Source of the DNA: Cliona cf. orientalis
Taxonomy: Eukaryota; Porifera; Demospongiae; Clionaida; Clionaidae
DNA: 64,000 bases
Direction: 5' to 3'
NCBI GenBank assembly: GCA_963930775.1
Contig: OZ005699.1
Coordinates: 7,523,501 to 7,587,500, forward strand
Positions 34,534-64,000 of this stretch are shown in pieces. Position numbers and translations under genes: made by a program. Every line of letters starts with the position of its first letter. Position 1 is the stretch's first letter. The notes under the pieces were generated by a model. The model searched no databases. It was given only the letters and a program-made list of their open reading frames with translations, and was not told the origin of the DNA.

Positions 34534-35035
34534 ACTTTTGTAGTACTGCAGACTTAATGTTTTAGTAGGTTAGGCTTTTGATTGCAATGTCAGTTTGAGA
34601 TAATTAGGCTAGGCCGTGTTAATTATGCTGAACCAAATCATTATTGATCATTAGTAACTTTGTGGCATTGTAATGTAAAAAATAATTGCAAATTGATTTC
34701 CCTTGTGTATGAAAAATGCTATGTAAGCACTAGTCAGTGCTATTATAATAGCTTGTGGGTACTAAAGTGTTTGCAAACATAGTGGGTAATGGAATACACA
34801 AGCCTTACAGCTTGGGAGTAAGACTAGGGATTTTTGATGTACAGTACAAAGGTCACCAGACATACTTCAGCACAATTAATATAGATAACAGGTTACCCTG
34901 TCAAATTATTATTGTAAACAGCTTCAAAAAGAGCCTGTACAAGCAGGTGTGCTATAGTTAGATACTCCGATTTTTCTCTCTCTTATCCACTCTTGGCAAT
35001 CAAGACGTAGCTAGTAGCCAACTGTCATTTCAACA
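34534..35035. other. Intergenic after the kinase gene
   Basis: No gene is seen. The stretch near 34619-34660 (ATGCTGAACCAAAT) recurs at 35655-35670, so this region already belongs to the repeat zone that runs to about 42 kb. Confidence 0.4.
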
Positions 35036-35266
35036 CTTTTCCAAGAAATCCATGCATTCAATAATAATACCTCAACAGGTGCAAGGCCTAATCTATAGCT
35101 AGTTCTAACTGCTGGTGTCAAAGTTCCTGCATACAGCACTGTTAATTGATACCAGAAAATGCTCTACCAAATCATTGCGGTATGTTGCATAAGTGAGTTA
35201 ATTACCACCAAGAACCCCCTTTTTAGATACCACATATCACCTGTCATATTAACATGAAAAATATGT
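35036..35266. repeat. Diverged non-coding module, copy 1 of 4
   Basis: The module contains the ordered landmarks TTCCAAGAAA, AGGTGCAAGGCC, AGTTCTAACYRCTGG, GTCAGA or GTCAAAG, TTCCTGCATACAGC, ATYRCGGTA, GAGTTA, ACCACC, a CCCCTTTTT-like block and CACCTGTCA followed by ATG. Further copies lie at about 35508-35650 (3' part missing), 38470-38690 and 39065-39300. None has a conserved reading frame. The third is separated from the second by the 2.6 kb transposon. Confidence 0.6.
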
Positions 35267-35507
35267 TTAATTTGTGAGTAGCTATGTGACTTGTGCTGTT
35301 GGCCATACAATAATAATAATATTGTAAGTGCTATACTAAGCACCCATGGCCAGTACATTGAATTTGTTGTATTAGCTTGTTGGGCCAATTACAAGTGCAA
35401 ATTAACCTAGTGGCCCAGTAATAGTACACAGACATTACAATTTGAGAGTAAGTTTCAAGATGTAATTTTTCTGTCATGTGTAATAGTCCAGAATATAGGT
35501 ACTATTT

Positions 35508-35650
35508 CAAGACAGCATTTCCAAGAAACCTAGCAATCATATTCAATTGCATGATACCTCACTGGTGCAAGGCCATATATAATTATTACAATAATAATTA
35601 GTTCTAACCACTGGCTCGTCAGACTATATTATCTGCGGTACTTGCAATCT
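35508..35650. repeat. Non-coding module, copy 2 of 4 (cut short)
   Basis: It matches the first half of the module at 35036-35266 (CCAAGAAACC, GGTGCAAGGCC, AGTTCTAACCACTGG, CGTCAGAC). It stops shortly before the transposon at 35692. Confidence 0.55.
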
Positions 35651-36310
35651 CAATCATGCTGAACCAAATTTAATCATTAATTGCAGTCATACACTGTTAA
35701 AAATGGGGTGCTGTCCCAGCACCCCATGTTTGCAGCTTGATTAGCAGGGTGCTGCTGTAACACCCCACCATGATGGTGGGGTGCTGACTGAACACCATGG
35801 GGGTGCTATTCTCTTTGGACACTAGAGGGGGTGTGGCATTTGTGTTAATGAGCATGTGCATTCTAGCACTGAAGGTGACACTGCTCCTTTAACCCTTTCA
35901 TATTTTGAAATTTTACAAGTCTCCTGGCTACCAAAATCTCTGCCTGGCTACATTTTAGAGAGAAATGGATGCCTCTCCTACGATCAGTAAGTTATCAAGC
36001 ACTCTAAATCTCCACTAAGTTACTTAATAACAATCCGTATACTCTAGTTTTTTGCCTGCTATGACTGTGCAACTTTTGTTTGCTGTAAAAGGTGCACCAT
36101 TTACAGAAGGTTGAGCCTAAATACTATTTAAAAGCAGGTTAACTAACACTGGGATAGTTCCTTTTTCACTGTTTCAATCTCTCTCTCTCTCTCTCTTTAC
36201 TCTAAACATGGAAAATCACTACTACAGGTACCACAATATGAACATACATGGTGAATCACTTGTAATAATGAATTGGTAAGCGTACACCCTCCTTTTGATC
36301 TTTACCTTGC

Positions 36311-36684
36311 CAGGGGTTTATCTGCATAGAGCCCAGCAGGGTGTGTTTCCCCCCCAAGAGGTTCTGTTTCCCCCCCAAAAAATTTACAAAAAATTAATTA
36401 AAATTCATGAGATTTCACAATTAAATGCATACAGCTCTTGTTTAACCAAGAGCAAGTGTACTTAGTGAGTGTGCATGACTATCTGAATATAATATCACCT
36501 GGACTAATTATGTTGAAGTGTTACTTAGGTGCCTTTATGGGAACATTAATATTAATGCTTAAGCTTCCCGCGCTTCGCGCGGGAGGGGGCACATCCCCCT
36601 CCCGCACCCACCCCCTTGGGCCGTCCATTACTTCAACTTCTCCCATGTTTCCCCCCCTAAATTTTTGGGCCAGATAAAACCCTG
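36311..36684. mobile_element. 374-bp non-autonomous DNA transposon with CTTGC target duplication
   Basis: The ends CAGGGGTTTATCTG (36311-36324) and CAGATAAAACCCTG (36671-36684) are inverted repeats with one mismatch. CTTGC directly borders both sides (36306-36310 and 36685-36689), a five-base target duplication. Inside are runs of C or G (TTTCCCCCCC) and a hairpin, CCCGCGCTTCGCGCGGG, near 36568-36584. No coding capacity. Confidence 0.75.
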
Positions 36685-36873
36685 CTTGCATGTTCATTTT
36701 ACTACAGGTATCTTCTATGAACAACACATATCACTCAATTACAATTCTGCATTGCACAGCAAAAACAAGTTAACCTATAATGTGCGTTGCCTCAGTTGCA
36801 CAAACTATTTAACTCTCCCATGACAGTTCTCAACATAGTTCAGTTAATTATAGTACTCTACTACACATAATTA

Positions 36874-37096
36874 CCGTATCCGATCTAATTAACGCGCCAT
36901 GAAAAAATAATTACGAGTGCTGGGTGGCGCGCCATTAGAGCGTGAAAATTATCCTTCACGACCAGGTGACGCGCAAACTTTGTACACAAAAGTATAGGGA
37001 CGCGTGGGTGGGCGCATTTAAATAGAGCGTGAAAATTGCACTTCAGGCCGAGGTGGCGCATCTATTAGAGAGGCGTGTTAATTAGATCGGATACGG
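36874..37096. mobile_element. 223-bp MITE with 25-bp inverted ends and TA target site
   Basis: The left end begins CCGTATCCGATCTAATTAAC. The right end is its reverse complement over 25 bases with one mismatch. TA borders both sides (36872-36873 and 37097-37098). The inside has three degenerate GAGCGTGAAAATT and GGTGGCGC phrases. It is non-coding. Confidence 0.85.
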
Positions 37097-37419
37097 TATG
37101 TCAAGTATGCATGCCAGTCTGGCATATTTGCACGTACTTCTTGTCCCTTCTTGAAAACTATCATGGGACAATAATTAAGTAGTAAGTGCAAACTTGGTGC
37201 AAGATTTATGTCCGTTTGTTACTAACAAATTGGTTTGATATAGTTATGTATAGGGGAGTGAATACTGCACTAATTACTATAAAATTACTCGGGTTATTTT
37301 GAGAATTGTCATGGGACAAGTACTGTGTGCAACTGAGGCAACCCACATTATAGGTCAACATAACCCACTTGTTTTTGCTGTGTGCATGCATGCATGGCAA
37401 GTATTTGCATGCCAACTCC

Positions 37420-37800
37420 CTTCCCCCTCTCTCTCTCTGATCTCGATCTCTCCCTCTCTCTTTTTCTAATCTCTCCTTCTGATCCCTCTCTCTTTTCTCT
37501 AATTCCACAGTGTAATAATCTTTTGTGGATGTTACTACAGGTAACAAGTACATGAACATGGTGACTCACTTGTGATTCTGAATTGACATGCTCCCCTCCC
37601 CCTCCTCTCTAACATGGCGAATGAATTGGTAAGCTTAAGCATGCACCCTCCGCTCTTTAGCTTGTGATTATCTCTTGTGCATTTTACTATAGGTACCATA
37701 TATGAACAAGACGTGGTGACTCACTTGTGATTCTGAATTGGTAAGCATTATTTTGCATGCATGCCCCCCCATGTCTCTTCCTCCCACTCTCTTGTGTGCC

Positions 37801-37845
<45 letters not shown>

Positions 37846-37920
37846 TCTTTCTCTCCATTTCTCTCTCTCCGTTTCTCTCTCTCTCTCTCTCTCCCTCTCC
37901 CTCCCTACCCCTCTCTATGT
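37420..37920. repeat. CT-rich microsatellite tracts
   Basis: Pure CT runs lie at about 37807-37840 and 37870-37895, with interrupted CT/CCT tracts from 37420. Apparent reading frames here are simple-sequence artefacts. Confidence 0.9.
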
Positions 37921-38469
37921 TAGATATACACATGCATTATTTATAATCAGTTTATGCTTCAATTTCTTTACTACAATACAGGATTTTCAAGATATACACG
38001 ATTTTACAGGAGAACTAACTTCATGTAGGGAACTGTTTGTAGGTCACACTGGCTGTATAACTCTTGTATCATGATATTCATCTTTGTACATGTATCACTA
38101 ATGTTGATTGCATTTGTTTTGGTCAAAAAATTGCAGTGATCCAGGGCATGCAAGGTGGGGGGAGGGGGGATAGGGCCACAAGTTAGGGTGTTGTGGTAGC
38201 ACCCTAAGCTAGCACCTATTGGGTGCTAGTGCAGCACCCCTGGTGTGTCAAAACTTGTACACCCTAGGGTGTCAAATATAAACCATACTACTAACACTCC
38301 TAAAGGTGTTACCATAACACCTTTTTTCTAACAGTGTAGTCCCTTGTGAATTAAGTGCTAGGCACACACTGCTGCATTATTAATAATTTATTGGTATAAT
38401 ACTTGAGATTAACACTATAATAAGAATCTCATGCAATTCTATTAATGTCCAAAATGATAGTTTGAAGAG

Positions 38470-38690
38470 TGTTTCAAAGAAACGTCAATTGCCTCAAGAG
38501 ATGCAAAGCCATAGTAGTTTCCAGATGCTGGTATCAGAGTTCCTGCATACAGCCCTAGCCCTGTGTGTTGATGCCAGAAATACCCTAATATTTGCGGTAA
38601 CTATGCTCCATGAGTTACTATTACCGCATAGAACACACCTTTTTGACTGACTGACACTGCACATCACCTGTCATAATGTGGACAACATGA
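38470..38690. repeat. Non-coding module, copy 3 of 4
   Basis: It matches 35036-35266 over GATGCTGGTATCAGAGTTCC, TGCATACAGC, GATGCCAGAAA, TTGCGGTA, GAGTTA, CCTTTTTGA and CACCTGTCATA. No conserved frame. Confidence 0.6.
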
Positions 38691-39064
38691 GTAGTTAGCT
38701 ACGTGACTTGTGCCCTCTAGCTATACACCCACCATAAACCTGCATGTCTTAATTATAGCTAGCTACTTAGGGGAGCGATAGATAATCCATTTAACTTATA
38801 ATCAACATTCTGCATGATTCATTCCTGCAGGCAGAGCCATGGAATTCTTCTCAGTGATGTATAGCTACGTTATGTAGTGTGTGTGCATGTGTGGGGTGTC
38901 ACAGAGGCGGTGCATGGATTGATCTATTACACTTAGTACTACTTTAGTCTCGTATCAGGACTGAAATCTCACACTTTGGAGTAACTACCATTATGTAAAC
39001 ATTTTCAAGATGTAGCTAGTTCTTGAAATCTGACCCAATCCAGCATTATCTCAATTATTAAGAG

Positions 39065-39300
39065 CCTTAATTCCAAAGAAACGAAATACAATTAGTTGTC
39101 TCAGCAAATAATGCCTATAGTAGTTCTAACCACTGGCGTCAGACTTTCTGTGAATGGCTCTATTGGCGTCAGAAATCCTCTCCCAATCACTGCGGCGTAA
39201 TTATGGTATGAGTTACCACCCAGATACTGAGAATCCCCGTTTGACCGCATGCCACCTGTCAAACTTAGTATCATTGTCATGTGGATAACATGTTTGGAGT
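39065..39300. repeat. Non-coding module, copy 4 of 4
   Basis: It matches the same module: CCAAAGAAACGAAATAC, TAGTTCTAACCACTGGCGTC, GGCGTCAGAAATCCTCTC, CACTGCGGCG, GAGTTACCACC, CCCCGTTTGA, CACCTGTCA, GATAACATG. Confidence 0.6.
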
Positions 39301-39331
39301 ATGTAACTTAATATGTAGCCTCATTCCCATG

Positions 39332-40110
39332 GCAAGCTCCCCCAGTCTTTTTCAACACTCTTTGCCCTTTGCGTGTAACATTGAAAACAGGGGAGTGCAT
39401 GGCTTATGTGTACATCAGGTATACTATTACATTGGTTCTGACTTAGTTTACATAACCAGACCCCTCTGTGCCAGGAGGAAGAACCTCACACATACATAGC
39501 TACCAGGTATACTCTGTGCCATTAAGGTTGCCGACAGCATTTCACTTTCGATTCTGAAGAATTGCTCTCCTGTCATTTAAGAAGCCATAGCTAGCTATCT
39601 ATCTAGCGCACTATTTCATGGTAATGATAAGAACCTAACCACAAGGATGTTTGTGATACCTCTATAGCTAATAGCCTTACAGGGCCATGATCCCCAATAT
39701 AGTATACGTACACACTGCGTGAGTGTGCTCATGCTAAAAATATTAATCTTTTACACAATATTTCATGACATTGTACTGAGTATGTAGTCCTATTATTGCT
39801 GTCAAGTTCAATTGCGCAGGCCTTGATATCAGTCTACTATCTCAAATTGAATTTTGGCTCACGATACCTCCCTGAAGATAATGCCTTTGACAACTTGTCA
39901 AGTATCGTTTGAAATACTTCAGCAAAGAGCTAAACAAGTGAATGATGAAAGGATTGGAGCTACAATTGACATTGAACAAAGACGAAGTGAATACGAACGA
40001 GATGGTTACAGTGGGACAATGTGTTATTGATGGAAAAGCAGAAGATAAATTGCTAAATGAATGCAAGAGCAATACTATGGAGTCTGTCCAAGGAATGTTC
40101 AAAAAGCAAG
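39332..40110. repeat. 0.8 kb duplication, left copy
   Basis: It matches 40895-41715 in the same orientation, offset by about 1.56 kb. Shared blocks are GCTCCCCCAGTCTTTTTCAA-like sequence, GTGTAACRTTGAAAACAGGG, GTATACTCTGTGCCATTAAG, GCCGACAGCATTTCACTTTC, CATTTAAGAAGCCATAGCTA and, near the end, CAAGTGAATGATGAAAGG. A fragment near 39905-39990 reads as a Gln/Arg/Glu-rich peptide in both copies but stays open in neither for long, so it may be an old exon. Confidence 0.75.
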
Positions 40111-40129
40111 CAATAATGAATGCACAGGA

Positions 40130-40500
40130 GTGCAAAACCCTCACCGCTACATATGCATGCATGACTCATGCACATGTAGATCTATAGTAGCTAGCATATC
40201 TCAGTGAGCATGTATGCCTGCTCAATATAAGGAGTATTGAACTAGATACATACTACCATAATAATATGGTAGTATGTATCTAGTTCAATACTATACCCTG
40301 CACCTGAGGTACCTTCAGAGTCAGTGCATGATATAGGCTAGGGGGAAAACACAATGAAAGCCTCTGTGACTGCTTAAACTCAATTATGCACTTGAGAGCC
40401 ACTGCCTGCTTGCATTGTCACTGCATTGACTGACCAGCAAGGCACAGAATGGCAACCACAGCTGCACACTATTATACCACTGGGCAGGACTTAACGTGAC
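40130..40500. repeat. Dispersed repeat shared with the receptor-gene intron (copy 1)
   Basis: It matches 55530-55870: TGCATGACTCATGCA, TACCCTGCACCTGA, TCTTCAGAGTCAGTGCATGA or its close variant, GAAAGCCTCTGTGA, GAGAGCCACTGCCT, GACCAGCAARGCACAGARTG and GGCAGGACTTA. It is interrupted here by the palindrome at 40233-40292. Confidence 0.7.
40233..40292. repeat. Perfect 60-base palindrome (28-bp stem, 4-base loop)
   Basis: Bases 40233-40260 (starting AGTATTGAACTAGATACATA) are the exact reverse complement of 40265-40292, with loop ATAA. It sits between GGAG and TACCCTGC, a junction that is uninterrupted in the related copy at 55580, so it was inserted. It could be a tiny palindromic element. A small-RNA hairpin is possible but unsupported. 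Confidence 0.85.
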
Positions 40501-40559
40501 CACTCTTCCTTGATGCCTGGTAATCCTCAGATGCGTACTTTCTCTCAGACGACCCTTAC

Positions 40560-40655
40560 CATACGGACGGACGGACAAACGGACGGACGGACAAACGGAC
40601 AAAAATCGCCAAACGATTGCAGTAACCCTCCGCCTACGCTTTGCGGCGAGGGTTA
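40560..40655. repeat. GACGGACGGACAAAC tandem tract plus hairpin
   Basis: Several GGACGGAC/AAACGGAC units (40563-40600) are followed by an inverted repeat, AACCCTCCGCC to GGCGAGGGTT, at 40624-40654. This looks like the end of a dispersed element. The family is not recognised. Confidence 0.55.
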
Positions 40656-40894
40656 ATTATATATGCCGAAGCCTCCCCAGCCCAGGGTATGTCATTGTAA
40701 GTTGATTTCTATAACTGAACAACTTGTATATAGTGGTAGCTGAGAACTTGAACCAAACTTATACATGAGTAGTTTTTATTTTGCTATTAGCTTATTATTA
40801 TAGATCTGGTGCTATAATAGCTATTGCCAAGACTTATATTATATATATATTATTATTAGTAAATTGCGCCTGACTATTGATGATTACAATTGTT

Positions 40895-41715
40895 TGCAGG
40901 CTCCCCCATGCAGTCTTTTTCAATACCCTTTGCCTTTTGCGTGTAACGTTGAAAACAGGGGAGTGCGTGTGCATGGCTTATGTATGCATCAGGTATATTA
41001 TTATTGGTTCTGACTTAACCAGATCCCTCAGGAGGAACAACCTCACACATACATACCAGGTATACTCTGTGCCATTAAGATTGCCGACAGCATTTCACTT
41101 TCGATTCCGAAGAATTGCTCTCCTGGCATTTAAGAAGCCATAGCTAGCTATCTAGCTAGCCCACTATTTCATGGTAATGATAAGAACCTATAACCGCATG
41201 GATGTTCGTGATACCTCTAGCTACAATGTACTATATAGCCCTTCAGGGCCCTGATCCCAAATATAGTATATAATATACGTACACACTGCATGAGTGTGCT
41301 GATGCTAAAAATAAATCTTTATGCAATATTTCATGTACTAAGTATGTATAGTCCTATAGTTTCTTAAGTTTAATTCAACTGCACAGGCCCACATGACATT
41401 GTAGTGATACAGCATAGCTGCTAAGCCTACTCAGATTTAAAATTGAATTTTGGCTCACAATTGTTATACACTTCTCAAGTATCATTAAATTTTGAAATAC
41501 ATCAGCAAAGAGATAAACAAGTGAATGATGAAAGGGTTGGAGCTACAACTGACATTGAACAAAGACGAGGTGAGAGGTGAATACGAACAAGATGGAACGA
41601 TGTATTATTTTAAGACGGAAAATATGAAAAAAGCATGCAGAAGATAAATATTGCTAAATGCATAAGAATGCAAGAGCAGTGGAGTCTGTCCTAGGAATAT
41701 TCAATAAGCAAGCAA
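40895..41715. repeat. 0.8 kb duplication, right copy
   Basis: Counterpart of 39332-40110. It differs by many small gaps, so the event is not recent. Confidence 0.75.
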
Positions 41716-41989
41716 TGCCTATTGTTTTGCAATTATCGCTATGTTAAAATTGTGATACCCCAGTGCTAGTCATAATACTGTTACGTACAGTAATGGACCG
41801 GCTGGTAATTTTGGTATGTAGCAGTCTCAGTTGGGTAAAACAATCCTTGACTTCCTCCTCATGCACCTGGCCATGGGATATTTCCTCGTGGAACCAACAA
41901 CATCTGCATTTTTAGCCTAATGTAGCTATCTTTTCCTTCTACCCTGCATGTAGCACTACTTAAATTTATCGGATTACATAGATACAATA

Positions 41990-42060
41990 ATAATAATTAT
42001 AACACATGCACGCACACACACACACAATATCATGCACACACACATACATAGCTACACATA
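41990..42060. repeat. AC/CA microsatellite
   Basis: GCACGCACACACACACACA and a second CACACACACATACATA tract lie in the 3' flank of the receptor gene. The rest of 41715-42451 shows no gene. Confidence 0.85.
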
Positions 42061-42451
42061 TCCACTACCTTAAGGAATTCTCCAACCTTAGTCTTCACTA
42101 TCATGGATGGTGGCATTTCCCCACTCAAAAATTAGCCAGAATCAGAATCAATTTAGTCTGATGTTATCATTGTATATCATGACGACTATGAATAGTTTTT
42201 CATTCCGACTATTAGCATGCTTCTTTCTTCATAATAATACATAGCATAAAAGAATTTTGTATGGAGTATAATGAAGCAAGTTCTCAACAAGAGGGTAGCT
42301 ACACACAAGCATATAACAATAGTCAAGTGCTAAGTTTCCGAATCTGATCAACATAGTAGCGTAATAGTTAACTATAGAGGTACAGTTACATGTATGTTAC
42401 AAAAAATGCACGTATGCCTAATAACTATACCGTAGGTTCATTAATTTAATT

Positions 42452-64000
<21,549 letters not shown>

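Larger units (their letters stand above)
36228..37740 (+). repeat. Four exon-like 48-nt modules flanked by splice signals
   Basis: Modules start at 36228, 36708, 37541 and 37693, each directly after TTTACTA(C/T)AG or TTACTACAG. Two end at exactly 48 nt with AATTG|GTAAGC (36275 and 37740). The body reads GTACCAYAWATGAAC followed by GGTGA.TCACTTGT. They keep splice signals better than reading frame, since stops occur in the usable phases. They look like duplicated exons of a non-coding or decayed gene carried inside the transposon. Confidence 0.4.
35692..38336. mobile_element. 2.6 kb TA-flanked DNA transposon with CACTGTTA ends and nested insertions
   Basis: The left end starts CACTGTTAAAAATGGGGTG at 35692. 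The right end, read in reverse complement, is CACTGTTAGAAAAAAGGTG and stops at 38336. TA borders both ends (35690-35691 and 38337-38338). Just inside, both ends are packed with palindromic GGGTGCT/AGCACCC units (35705-35810 and 38185-38290), as in elements with subterminal repeats. No transposase is recognised. Inside lie a nested element (36311-36684), a nested MITE (36874-37096), CT-rich tracts, four exon-like modules, and an ATG exon with a GTAAGT donor near 35966-35987. Confidence 0.65.

Noticed and set aside
37348-37946. Reading frames rich in Arg/Glu or Ser/Leu repeats on both strands
   Set aside because: They are translations of CT microsatellite sequence with no domain, start context or conservation.
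39942-40187. 81-codon open frame in the left copy of the duplication
   Set aside because: The frame is not kept in the matching copy at 41525-41715; another frame looks more protein-like over a short stretch, so this is at best an exon relic.
40233-40292. microRNA precursor
   Set aside because: The stem is perfectly paired with a four-base loop, unlike typical animal precursors, and the unit is an insertion into a repeat.

Overview
This is a eukaryotic window, most likely from a demosponge; it resembles Amphimedon queenslandica. The reasons are AT-rich compact DNA, many short GT-AG introns of about 45-100 bases, abundant short AAT/ATT palindromes, a very large SRCR-domain receptor, a sponge-like GABA-B-type receptor and a Death/NB-ARC gene. 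The species name is inference. One 200-base run of N (28934-29133) is an assembly gap.

Layout. (1) 1-10130: two diverged copies, both on the minus strand, of a gene with the order Death domain - membrane segment - NB-ARC ATPase - two C-terminal membrane segments. Each copy has its own frame breaks. A damaged coiled-coil gene lies between them and seems to have lost its 5' exons at the duplication boundary. (2) 10550-16500: a complete 12-exon mitochondrial succinyl-CoA:3-ketoacid CoA transferase (SCOT), minus strand, head-to-head with (3) 17092-23754, a two-exon gene that joins a p190RhoGAP-type GTPase/FF region to a long disordered tail rich in YxN and LPPR docking motifs and has no visible RhoGAP domain. 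(4) 24841-25626: an intronless fatty-acid/sterol hydroxylase. (5) 26938-28674: the seven-membrane-helix half of a GABA-B-like receptor, minus strand, running up to the gap. (6) 29209-30230: a Harbinger-like DNA transposon carrying a Ulp1-PHD fragment. (7) 30419-34533: two adjacent plus-strand genes, a PARP-type ADP-ribosyltransferase and a TKL-like kinase, which share the same unusual N-terminal GYTRSNGT repeat. (8) 34534-42450: a gene-poor, repeat-rich stretch with a 2.6 kb transposon containing nested elements, a repeated non-coding module, an 0.8 kb duplication and a perfect 60-base palindrome. (9) 42452-64000 and beyond: one very large minus-strand receptor gene with 27 complete SRCR domains plus a half domain at the window edge, then IPT - AMOP - VWD - C8-like - two EGF - transmembrane - cytoplasmic tail.

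Several loci look like surface sensing or intracellular signalling parts: the SRCR/AMOP/VWD receptor, the GABA-B-like receptor, the membrane-anchored Death/NB-ARC pair, the phosphotyrosine-type docking protein, and the PARP/kinase pair. Nothing shows that they act in one pathway. Exon boundaries were worked out by hand from splice signals, reading phase and family alignment by memory. No database search was possible.
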